Of a stretch of DNA of 64,000 bases, positions 25,872 through 33,549 are shown piece after piece (position 1 is the first letter of the stretch; each line of letters starts with the position of its first letter). Below the pieces are notes generated by a model that saw only the letters and a program-made list of their open reading frames with translations, was not told where the DNA came from and did no database searches. The position numbers and the translations under genes were made by a program. The DNA is from CAVDRM01 sp963611355 (GTDB lineage: Bacteria > Bacillota > Clostridia > Christensenellales > Aristaeellaceae). The stretch covers positions 62,001-126,000 of the forward strand of contig CAVDRM010000001.1 in the NCBI GenBank assembly GCA_963611355.1, in the 5' to 3' direction.

Positions 25872-27386
25872 TTACAGGGCGCTCCCGTCCCATGTATCCA
25901 CTTTTTCATTCTTCATTTCTTCCTCATCGAACCAGCGGGCGGTCACGCACTTGCTCTCGGTGTAGAAGCGGAACGCATCCTTGCCGTGGCAATGCAAATC
26001 GCCGAAGAAGGAGCGCTTATGGCCGCAGAACGGGAATACGCCGATGGGCACGGGAATGCCTACATTGACGCCGACCATGCCGCCGTCGGTGCGTTTGGCA
26101 AATTCACGGGCATAGTAGCCGTTCTGGGTAAAAATCACGCTGCCGTTGGCAAAGGGATTGCGGTTCATCAGCGCCAGACCTTCCTCGAAATTGTTGACCC
26201 GCTTGATACACAGCACGGGGCCGAAGACCTCCCGATTGCCGATGGACATATCCTCCGTCACATGGTCAAAAATGGTGTGGCCGATGTAGCAGCCGTCCTC
26301 GTAGCCCTCCACCTTGACGTTTCGGCCGTCCAGCACCAGCTGCGCGCCCTCTTCAATGCCCTTTTCAATCCAATCCAGCACAAATTTCTGATGATTCTTG
26401 CTGCCCACAGGCCCCAGATTGGAGGTTTTATCATATGCGGGGCCGATTTTCTGCTTTTTGCACAGGCGAACCAGTTCGGCAACCAGCGCATCGGCGATTT
26501 CCTCTTCCACCACAACGGCGGGCAGCGCCATGCAGCGCTCGCCGGCGCAGCCGAACGCAGAGTTCATGATGCCTGCGGCCGTGCGGGTGATGGGCGCATC
26601 CCTGAGCACCAGCGCATGGTTCTTCGCCTCGCACAGCGCCTGCACGCGCTTGCCATGAGCGGCGGCAGTGGAATATACATGCAGGCCGACCTCTGTAGAG
26701 CCGACGAAGGTGATGCCGCGGACATCGGGATGCGTCAGCAGAATCTCAGCCTCCTGGCGGGAGCAGGGCACAATGTTGAACACGCCGTCGGGGACGCCGG
26801 CTTCCTTATAAAGCTGCGCAAATTTCATGCTGGTCATCGGCGTGCTGGAGGCGGGCTTTAAGACGAAGGTGTTGCCGCAGACGATGGCAAGGGGCGCCAT
26901 CCAGCCCACGGGAATCATGGCAGGAAAATTCCACGGCGCAATCCCCGCGAACACGCCGATGGGCTCTCTGTACAGGGTGGTATCATAGCCGTTTGAGGTG
27001 TCCATCAGGCTTTCGCCCATGAGCAGGCTGGGCGCGGAGCAGGCAAGCACGGTCATTTCCAGTGCCTTCGCCACGTCACCGGCCGCTTCCTTCCAGCACT
27101 TTCCGTTTTCGGTGGCTACCGTTCGGGTCAATTCCTCCATATCCCGCTCGATGAGCCCGCGCAGCTTCATCATGATGTCGGCGCGGACGCGGACGGGGGT
27201 GTCTCTCCACGCGGGGAAGGCTGCCTTTGCCGCGGCGACGGCCTTCTCAACCTCGGCGGCCGTACACTGGGGAACCTGGGCAATGGCTTTTCCGGTGGAG
27301 GGGTCATAGATGGTGGTGTATTTCTCGCTTTCGCTGTCAATCCATTCACCGCCGATGTAGGGCTTCATCACAGGCAACGCATTCAT
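25872..27386 (-). CDS. iolA: Methylmalonate-semialdehyde dehydrogenase (acylating)
   Basis: 504 residues, aldehyde dehydrogenase superfamily, MmsA/IolA branch. Starts MKPYIGGEWIDSESEKYTTI and has AGIAPWNFPAMIPVGWMAPLA, TFVLKPASSTPMTS, GITFVGSTEVG and the catalytic cysteine in FGCAGERCMALP (Cys about residue 285), all characteristic of the CoA-dependent enzyme. In inositol catabolism it turns malonate semialdehyde into acetyl-CoA. First of the six iol genes in transcription order, with an AAGGAGG site. Confidence 0.93.
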   Translation of the reverse strand: MNALPVMKPYIGGEWIDSESEKYTTIYDPSTGKAIAQVPQCTAAEVEKAVAAAKAAFPAWRDTPVRVRADIMMKLRGLIERDMEELTRTVATENGKCWKEAAGDVAKALEMTVLACSAPSLLMGESLMDTSNGYDTTLYREPIGVFAGIAPWNFPAMIPVGWMAPLAIVCGNTFVLKPASSTPMTSMKFAQLYKEAGVPDGVFNIVPCSRQEAEILLTHPDVRGITFVGSTEVGLHVYSTAAAHGKRVQALCEAKNHALVLRDAPITRTAAGIMNSAFGCAGERCMALPAVVVEEEIADALVAELVRLCKKQKIGPAYDKTSNLGPVGSKNHQKFVLDWIEKGIEEGAQLVLDGRNVKVEGYEDGCYIGHTIFDHVTEDMSIGNREVFGPVLCIKRVNNFEEGLALMNRNPFANGSVIFTQNGYYAREFAKRTDGGMVGVNVGIPVPIGVFPFCGHKRSFFGDLHCHGKDAFRFYTESKCVTARWFDEEEMKNEKVDTWDGSAL

Positions 27387-27474
27387 AAGTCATCCTCCTT
27401 GTTTGTCAAAGTGAGTCGTCTGGGCAGCGTTCATGTTTTTGATTGAAATTATTTCCGAAAAACAGGGTGAAACA

Positions 27475-27500
27475 GAACAGCGGGCTTTTCCCGCATTGCC
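27475..27500 (-). terminator. Weak hairpin before the iol genes
   Basis: In the 135-base gap between the uronyl hydrolase and iolA: stem GCGGG/CCCGC (27494-27490 with 27484-27480, minus strand reading) and a TGTTCTGTTT tail. It could attenuate or partially end transcription, leaving room for a separate iolA promoter that I could not identify. Confidence 0.3.
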
Positions 27501-27521
27501 GCTCGATGAAAAAGCGCGTCC

Positions 27522-28619
27522 TCAATCGCACAGGCACTCTGCAAGGAACAGCATGGCCAGCGCCTGTCCGTAAGGCATCGGCTTCAGCTCAATCTGCTTG
27601 TAAAAGTCCTTAGATTCCCGTCCCATGGGCGTTCCGTAGGAAACCTGATGGACGGCGCCGTCATCATCAATGTAATGCAGAATAGGGCTCAGCGCTTTTT
27701 CGGCCGCGGCGGCATATCGCTTTTCCAGCAATCCGGTGTGGACGGCTTTCAGGATGCCATAGGCAAAGCCGCAGGTAGCGCTGGCTTCGACATAGGATGT
27801 CGGGTCGTCGATGAGGGTGTGCCACATGCCGTTTGCATTCTGGTATTGAAGCAGGCTGTCCGCCTGAGCGCGCAGGATATGTTTCAGCTTCTGCTTCATC
27901 TCGGGGCGGACATCCGCCATCTGACAGAATTCAGGAATGGCGATGGTCACCCAGCAGTTGCCGCGTCCCCAGAACGCGCCGGAAAAATGATGCCGTCCCT
28001 GAAAGGTCCAGCCATGATACCACAGGCCGGTTGTGGGGTCTGCCAGATACTTTGCGTGGAGCAGGAACTGATACAGCGCCTCGTCGGTATAATCCCGCCT
28101 TCCTTCGATACGCCCCAGGTTTGCCAGAAACAGCACGGTCATAAAAAGCGTATCGTCCCAAAGCTCCTGATTGTTCAGGGTATCGGAGGTCATATGCTGG
28201 AAGCCGCCCTCCTCGGTTCTTGGGAGCTTCTGCATAATCCACTCGGCCGCGTCACGGCAGGGAGCCAGATACTTTTCTGCCCGAAGATATTCGCCTACAT
28301 AGGACATGGTCAGAAACGGCGTCATGGTGTTCACATTCAGCGCAGGGAAGCCTATCTCGATTTGACTGTCGAAGAACTTTGTCAGAATGTCCAGATATCG
28401 GGCGTCCCCGCTGTTCTCAAACAGCCTCCACAGGCCGTAAAGGCCAACGCCCTGAGGCCATTCCCAATGCTCATAGCGGCGGATGTCGTCACCGGCAAGG
28501 CTTCGCTCCTTCATGCCCGCCAGAAATACCTCGTCATCCTCGTAGAGAATGGGGATAAAAGCTTTCAGCAGACGCTCCAGCTTTTCTTTGATGATCGTTG
28601 TCTGCGTTTTGTTTTCCAT
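27522..28619 (-). CDS. Unsaturated uronyl hydrolase, GH88/GH105 type
   Basis: 365 residues, no signal peptide. The (alpha/alpha)6 toroid family is shown by EHWEWPQGVGLYGLWRLFE, LNNQELWDDTLFMTVLFLANLG (the catalytic Asp lies in the WDDTLF region about residue 143) and HHFSGAFWGRGNCW. These cytoplasmic enzymes hydrate and remove the delta-4,5-unsaturated uronic acid from lyase products, giving 5-keto-4-deoxyuronate, the substrate of KduI in the same operon. The ATG at 28619 has GAGG 7 bases upstream; a TTG two codons earlier is less likely. GH105 (rhamnogalacturonyl) versus GH88 (glucuronyl) cannot be settled by eye. Confidence 0.85.
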   Translation of the reverse strand: MENKTQTTIIKEKLERLLKAFIPILYEDDEVFLAGMKERSLAGDDIRRYEHWEWPQGVGLYGLWRLFENSGDARYLDILTKFFDSQIEIGFPALNVNTMTPFLTMSYVGEYLRAEKYLAPCRDAAEWIMQKLPRTEEGGFQHMTSDTLNNQELWDDTLFMTVLFLANLGRIEGRRDYTDEALYQFLLHAKYLADPTTGLWYHGWTFQGRHHFSGAFWGRGNCWVTIAIPEFCQMADVRPEMKQKLKHILRAQADSLLQYQNANGMWHTLIDDPTSYVEASATCGFAYGILKAVHTGLLEKRYAAAAEKALSPILHYIDDDGAVHQVSYGTPMGRESKDFYKQIELKPMPYGQALAMLFLAECLCD

Positions 28620-28628
28620 AAGCAAGCC

Positions 28629-29165
28629 TCACGCTTCGTCTTGGAGTTTTGCCTCAAGCTCATGCAGCAGCTCAAGCAGCTGCGCCGGCGTGCTGACCGT
28701 GTAGCAGGGCTTCCAGTCCGGCTCCTCCGCGGTGTGGAAGTAGCGGGGAGACCAGTCCAGCCACACGGATATCATCCCCTGCCGATTAGCGCCCGCAATG
28801 TCCTTTTTCAAATTATTGCCGATCATCACGATGCGCCCTTTGTCTGCCTGCGTCAATCCCAGCTTTTCACAGGCCGTCTCGAACATGATAGGATCCGGTT
28901 TCTGCCTGCCCACCACCTCGGATACAATCCACGCATCAAAGCAATAGCCCAGCCCGTTCTTTCGATAGACATTCTGAAAGGACTCCCACTCGCCGTCGGC
29001 CACCAAAGCGATGGTAAAGCCCTCGGCGTGCAGCGTCTTCAGAACTTCCCCCGCTCCGGGAATCAAAGCGGCCTCCTGCACGATGCCCCTGTCGTCCCTG
29101 ATTTGGGACGCCTCGTCAATGATGGTATCGCCGCTGTCGGTGAAAATAATCAGCTTTTTACTCAT
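28629..29165 (-). CDS. HAD family hydrolase with altered motif I
   Basis: 178 residues. HAD fold with motif I FTDSGDTIID, motif II about VADGE, motif III KPDP and motif IV MIGNNLKKDIAGANRQGM. Motif I is D-S-G-D-T rather than the canonical D-x-D-x-T: the second Asp, the usual acid/base, is replaced by Gly with an Asp shifted by one. Activity may be changed or the substrate may differ from sugar phosphates. The start at 29165 overlaps the end of the transporter ATPase gene by 8 bases. Probably dephosphorylates an intermediate of the pathway encoded around it. Confidence 0.78.
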   Translation of the reverse strand: MSKKLIIFTDSGDTIIDEASQIRDDRGIVQEAALIPGAGEVLKTLHAEGFTIALVADGEWESFQNVYRKNGLGYCFDAWIVSEVVGRQKPDPIMFETACEKLGLTQADKGRIVMIGNNLKKDIAGANRQGMISVWLDWSPRYFHTAEEPDWKPCYTVSTPAQLLELLHELEAKLQDEA

Positions 29166-30156
29166 AAGAAAAACCTCTGAGCTCCAGTTCCTCCGCACGG
29201 TGGCAGGCAACATAATGGCCGGGCTTCAGCTCCCGATATTCCGGCGTGCATTCCCTGCACTTTGCAGTGCAATAACGGCAGCGGGTATGGAAGAAGCAGC
29301 CGCTGGGCGTGTTGGCGGGATTGGGAATCTCGCCCTTTAAAGCAATGCGCTCGATTTGAACGGTGGGGTCCGCTACGGGCACTGCGGAAAGAAGCGCTTC
29401 GGTGTACGGGTGCAGCGGCTTTTCAAACAGTTCTTCCGTTTTGCTGAACTCTATCAGTCTGCCGAGATACATCACGCCGACCTTGTCGGAAATATGCTCC
29501 ACGACCGACAAATCATGGCTGATAAACAGATAGGTCAGGTTCATATCCTTCTGCAGGTCGCGCAGCAGATTGATGACCTGCGCCTGAATGGAAACGTCCA
29601 GCGCGGATACCGCTTCGTCGCAGACGATAATCTGCGGCCGCACAACCAGCGCTCTTGCAATGCCGATGCGCTGTCTCTGCCCACCGGAAAAGGCGTGCGG
29701 ATAACGCATCAGGTAGGTGGGGTTCAGCCCGACCTTTTTCGCCATTTCCTTGACCATCTGGTCCATTTCGGCTTTTGCCATCTTCGGATAGTTCGCCTTC
29801 AGCGGCTCCTTGATGATGTCCAAGACCGTCATGCGGGGGTCCAGCGAAGAATAGGGATCCTGAAAAATCATCTGGATTTCCTTGCGGATTTCCTTTCTCT
29901 TCTTTTTATCAACCTTCAGGAAGTCCACTTCCTCGCCTGCTCTCGTGCGGTAAAACACCTCGCCCTCAGACGCCTCATACGCACGGACGATGCAGCGTCC
30001 CAAGGTCGTCTTGCCGCAGCCGGACTCGCCGACGATGCCGATGGTTTCGCCGGGTCCGACGTCAAAGCTGACATCGGTCACTGCCTTCACCGTAATTCCC
30101 TTTGAGAAAAAGCGCTTGTGCAGATTCCTGACTTCCAAGATATTTTCCTTATGCAT
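29158..30156 (-). CDS. Opp/Dpp ABC transporter ATP-binding protein (DppF/OppF)
   Basis: 332 residues. Walker A GESGCGKTTLGR, Q-loop IFQDPYSSLDPRMTV, signature FSGGQRQRIGIARALV, Walker B IIVCDEAVSALDVS and the C-terminal oligopeptide-transporter extension with CFFHTRCRYCTAKC, a cysteine cluster of this family that binds an iron-sulfur cluster in related DppD/DppF proteins. It pairs with the ATPase at 30149-31219. Overlap of 8 bases with that gene. Confidence 0.92.
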   Translation of the reverse strand: MHKENILEVRNLHKRFFSKGITVKAVTDVSFDVGPGETIGIVGESGCGKTTLGRCIVRAYEASEGEVFYRTRAGEEVDFLKVDKKKRKEIRKEIQMIFQDPYSSLDPRMTVLDIIKEPLKANYPKMAKAEMDQMVKEMAKKVGLNPTYLMRYPHAFSGGQRQRIGIARALVVRPQIIVCDEAVSALDVSIQAQVINLLRDLQKDMNLTYLFISHDLSVVEHISDKVGVMYLGRLIEFSKTEELFEKPLHPYTEALLSAVPVADPTVQIERIALKGEIPNPANTPSGCFFHTRCRYCTAKCRECTPEYRELKPGHYVACHRAEELELRGFSYE

Positions 30157-31219
30157 TCCCTGCGCCCTCCTTTTCCCTCAGGAGCGCCTCCGCGCCTGCC
30201 CGCTGTGCCCGGCACGCCTCGTGGGGGCAGTTAAAGCATGCGATTTTGTGCCCCGGCGCCACTTCCACCAGCTCAGGCTCCGCCTTATTGCAAAGGCCCT
30301 CAATCCGCACATCGCACCTGTCGTAAAAGCCGCAGGCCTGCGGCAGATTCATGGCAAGGGGCACCGTTCCCTCGATGGAAAAGAGCCTGTCCGCCTTCTT
30401 GGAGCCGATTTTATGAACAGAGCCTATCAGTCCTCTGGTATAGGGATGCTGCGGATTTGCATAAATTTCCTTTGCGTCCGCGCTTTCCACGATTTTTCCA
30501 AGATACATGACCGCCACGCGGTCGCACATCTTCGCAACCACGCCCAAATCGTGGGTAATAAACAAAATCGCGGTATTGAAATCCTTCTGCAGTTCCTTCA
30601 TCAGCTCCAGAATCTGCGCCTGAATGGTGACGTCCAGCGCCGTGGTCGGCTCATCGGCAATCAGCAGTTTGGGGTTGCACACCAGCGCCATGGCAATCAG
30701 GGCACGCTGCAGCATACCGCCCGAAAACTCATGCGGATACTGATGATAGCGCTTTTCCACATTGGCAATGCCCACCTTGCGCATGACGTCCATAGAAATT
30801 TCCTTGGCCTTTTTCTTGTCCTTGGTGATGTGCAGCAGGGTAGCCTCGTTGATTTGGTTGCCGATGGTGTACATGGGAGAAAAAGCCACCATGGGTTCCT
30901 GAAAAATCATGGAAATTTCCTTGCCGCGGATGGAGCGAATCCTGTCGCTCTTTTTTTCCTTCGCCAGACGGATGAGGTCTACTTCCCCGTGCTGCGCGGA
31001 ATCAAATATAATCTGCCCGCTTGAAACGCACTTCTTTTCGTTGATGCCGAGAATCGCCTTGCAGGTCAGCGACTTGCCGCAGCCGGACTCTCCGACCAGC
31101 CCCAGGGTTTCTCCCTTTTTCATTTCAAAGGTGACGCCGCGCACGGCAGTCAGAAGCCCCTCCGCCATATGAATGTCCACATGGAGGTCTTTGACTTCCA
31201 GAATATCGTCTTTATTCAC
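30149..31219 (-). CDS. Opp/Dpp ABC transporter ATP-binding protein (DppD/OppD)
   Basis: 356 residues. Walker A GESGCGKSLTCK, Q-loop IFQEPMVAFSPMYTIG, signature FSGGMLQRALIAMAL, Walker B LLIADEPTTALDVT, C-terminal extension with CGFYDRCDVRIEGLC and CFNCPHEAC cysteines. I prefer the GTG at 31219, which has GGAGG 8 bases upstream, to the ATG at 31234, which overlaps its own ribosome site; the difference is five residues. Forms the heterodimeric motor of the importer with the gene downstream. Confidence 0.9.
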   Translation of the reverse strand: MNKDDILEVKDLHVDIHMAEGLLTAVRGVTFEMKKGETLGLVGESGCGKSLTCKAILGINEKKCVSSGQIIFDSAQHGEVDLIRLAKEKKSDRIRSIRGKEISMIFQEPMVAFSPMYTIGNQINEATLLHITKDKKKAKEISMDVMRKVGIANVEKRYHQYPHEFSGGMLQRALIAMALVCNPKLLIADEPTTALDVTIQAQILELMKELQKDFNTAILFITHDLGVVAKMCDRVAVMYLGKIVESADAKEIYANPQHPYTRGLIGSVHKIGSKKADRLFSIEGTVPLAMNLPQACGFYDRCDVRIEGLCNKAEPELVEVAPGHKIACFNCPHEACRAQRAGAEALLREKEGAGNA

Positions 31220-31238
31220 GTCGTATGCCTCCATTTCC

Positions 31239-32378
31239 TTATTTATACGGGTCTGCCGCGTCTCTCAGGCCATCGCCAAGGAAGTTATACGCCAACACGG
31301 TAACGACCACGAAGATGATGGGAATCAGCTTGTGGGGGTTGCCTGCAATTTCCGTCACGGAGCTTGCTTCCTGCAAAAGGACGCCCCAGCTCGTTGCGGG
31401 AGACTTGATGCCCAAACCGAGGTAGGACATGGATGTTTCGCCGACGATGGAGCCGGGAATGCTCATGGTCATGGCAACGATCAGATAGCTCATGAAGCCC
31501 GGCACCATGTGCTTCCAGATGATATTCCATGTGGAGACGCCGGAAATCCTCGCAACCATTACATAGTCCTCATTCTTCAGGGACAGCATCTTGCCGCGGA
31601 CAACGCGGGCCATGCCCGTCCAGTTGATGAACGACAGAATCAGCGTCATGTAAAAATACATTTTGATGGTGGAAATGCCGGCGGGAATGGCGACGGAAAG
31701 CGCCATCCACAAAGGAATCTGGGGAACTGCGCCAATCACCTCAATAATGCGCTGGACAATGATATCAAACATCCCTCCGAAATAGCCGGACAGGGAGCCG
31801 ATAAGAATGCCCAGGAAGAAGCTGATGATGGCGCTGGCAAAGGGAATCGTCAGCGAAACCTGGCTGCCGAAGAGCACCCTTGAGAACAGGTCGCGCCCCA
31901 GCGAGTCCGCGCCGAAGAGCATCAGCTTCGCGCCCGTTCCTCCGTTGCTGCCCTTCCCTACACCGAACAAATGCAAATCCGTCTGAAACAGCCCCAGAAA
32001 TTGATATTCCGTGCCGTGCGTAAAAAACTCAACGGGATAATATTCCGATGTGTCGTCCGTGTACGTTACGGTAAAGGTCGTTTTATCGATGGTCTTTTGC
32101 AGCTTGTAGACATAAGGACCGACATATTCGCCCTCATACACAAAGTGGATTTTGGTGGGAGATGCGTTTCGGTACAGGCCGTCAAACTCCTCCAAGCCGT
32201 AGGGAGCGATAAAATTGCCGAACAGGGCGCAGAAATACAGGATGCCGAGAATGACCATGGACACACGCGCCAGCTTGTGCTTTTTCAGCTTTCTTCCCAT
32301 CAGAATCCACTGGGAAGCAAGATAATAGTCTTCCTGAGACTTTTCTTTTTTCTTGAAAATCTTTCCGAAAAAGCGCAT
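31239..32378 (-). CDS. Opp/Dpp ABC transporter permease (DppC/OppC)
   Basis: 379 residues, about 80 longer than a typical DppC because an extracytoplasmic stretch of about 120 residues (GLYRNASPTKIHFVYEGEYV through FLGLFQTDLHLFGVG) is inserted after the first helix; this extended type is known in Clostridia. The rest has the DppC signature LFGADSLGRDLFSRVLFGSQVSL and the EAA-like loop VMVARISGVSTWNIIWKHMVP. The ATG overlaps the dppB stop by one base. Confidence 0.9.
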   Translation of the reverse strand: MRFFGKIFKKKEKSQEDYYLASQWILMGRKLKKHKLARVSMVILGILYFCALFGNFIAPYGLEEFDGLYRNASPTKIHFVYEGEYVGPYVYKLQKTIDKTTFTVTYTDDTSEYYPVEFFTHGTEYQFLGLFQTDLHLFGVGKGSNGGTGAKLMLFGADSLGRDLFSRVLFGSQVSLTIPFASAIISFFLGILIGSLSGYFGGMFDIIVQRIIEVIGAVPQIPLWMALSVAIPAGISTIKMYFYMTLILSFINWTGMARVVRGKMLSLKNEDYVMVARISGVSTWNIIWKHMVPGFMSYLIVAMTMSIPGSIVGETSMSYLGLGIKSPATSWGVLLQEASSVTEIAGNPHKLIPIIFVVVTVLAYNFLGDGLRDAADPYK

Positions 32379-33457
32379 TATCTTCCACCTCCGGAGTAAC
32401 GAATTCTGGGATCGAGAAACGCCAGCACGATGTCGGACAGCAGGATGCCGATGACCACCAGAATCGCCTGAATCATCACGATGCCGCCTGCCAGATATAC
32501 GTCTCCGGTCTGCAGGGCTTTGAGCAATTCCGGACCCTGAATGTCTATCATCAGCACCATGGCCGTGACCGTGGAGCCGGAGAACAGCGTGGACAGCACG
32601 CCGCCCAAGCCGGAAACGGTGGGGTTGATGGCGGCGCGGAAGCAGTACTTCATGATGATTTTCCGCTCCGGAACGCCCTTGGCGCGGGCGGTCAGGGTAT
32701 ACTGCCTGCCGACCTCATCCAGCATCTGGGCGCGCACGGAGCGGATGATGCCGCAGGTGCCGGAGGTGCCGATGACCAGAAAAGGAATGACCATGCTCTT
32801 GAGAAACGGGAAAAAGCCCGTCAAATCCAAGCCGACGTTGGCGTTGCCCGTCCATTTATACGACAGATACATCAGCATGAACGCCAAAATAAAGTTTGGC
32901 ACCGCAGCGCCGAGGAAGCCGAAAAACGAGGAGATATAGTCCCCGATGGAATATTGATGGGTGGAGGCATAGACCGCGATGGGCAGCGATACGCCGTACT
33001 GAAATATCAGAATCAGCGCGGAAACCAGCATCGTCAGCGGCAGGCGGTCATTGATGACGGCCAGGACGTTTTTGCCGTAGGCGAAGGAATATTTCCAGTC
33101 ATGATGGGACCCGTACAGCCGGTAATAGGAGGAATCCGCGGGCGTCCAGATGATGCCGGATATCCACTTGATATACCGCTCAAGAATCGGCAGATCCAAG
33201 CCGTACTCCGCACGCAGGGCGTCCGCCTCCGTCTGGCTGACATATTCGCCCTCCGAAGCGAGCTTGGAAATCTGCCGGTCCACATAGTCCGTTTCCGGAA
33301 GCTGAATCACGAAAAATATCAGCACCGAAATCAGAAACAGCGTGGGAATGAACATGAGCAGCCGCTTGATGATGTACTGTACCAGATCCCGCTGAAAAAA
33401 ATCCTTTGCCGAACGAAGGAAATGCCCGTCCTTTGGGTTCATTTTTTGTTCATTCAT
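32378..33457 (-). CDS. Opp/Dpp ABC transporter permease (DppB/OppB)
   Basis: 359 residues. First helix LFLISVLIFFVIQLPETDYVDRQ, an extracytoplasmic region, then the DppB core with LPLTMLVSALILIFQYGVSLPIAVYA and the EAA-like loop QYTLTARAKGVPERKIIMKYCFRAAINP. Partner of DppC in the membrane channel. The extracytoplasmic loop (residues about 60-130) is longer than in E. coli DppB, which fits the enlarged DppC and may form an outer cap for the binding protein. Confidence 0.9.
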   Translation of the reverse strand: MNEQKMNPKDGHFLRSAKDFFQRDLVQYIIKRLLMFIPTLFLISVLIFFVIQLPETDYVDRQISKLASEGEYVSQTEADALRAEYGLDLPILERYIKWISGIIWTPADSSYYRLYGSHHDWKYSFAYGKNVLAVINDRLPLTMLVSALILIFQYGVSLPIAVYASTHQYSIGDYISSFFGFLGAAVPNFILAFMLMYLSYKWTGNANVGLDLTGFFPFLKSMVIPFLVIGTSGTCGIIRSVRAQMLDEVGRQYTLTARAKGVPERKIIMKYCFRAAINPTVSGLGGVLSTLFSGSTVTAMVLMIDIQGPELLKALQTGDVYLAGGIVMIQAILVVIGILLSDIVLAFLDPRIRYSGGGR

Positions 33458-33483
33458 GCAAATTTCCTTTCGTCATAAAGTTT

Positions 33484-33513
33484 GGGAGCGGGGAAACTGG
33501 TTCCCCGCCCCCC
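33484..33513 (-). terminator. Intercistronic hairpin after the binding-protein gene
   Basis: GC-rich stem GCGGGGAA/TTCCCCGC (33508-33501 with 33495-33488 read on the minus strand), extended by further G-C pairs, in the 92-base gap between the binding protein and permease genes. There is no T-run beyond a short AAACTTT. Such hairpins often lower downstream expression and stabilise the upstream message, giving excess binding protein. Confidence 0.5.
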
Positions 33514-33549
33514 AAGCTTTGATTATGCGTTATGGGTTCTTTTCAAGCA

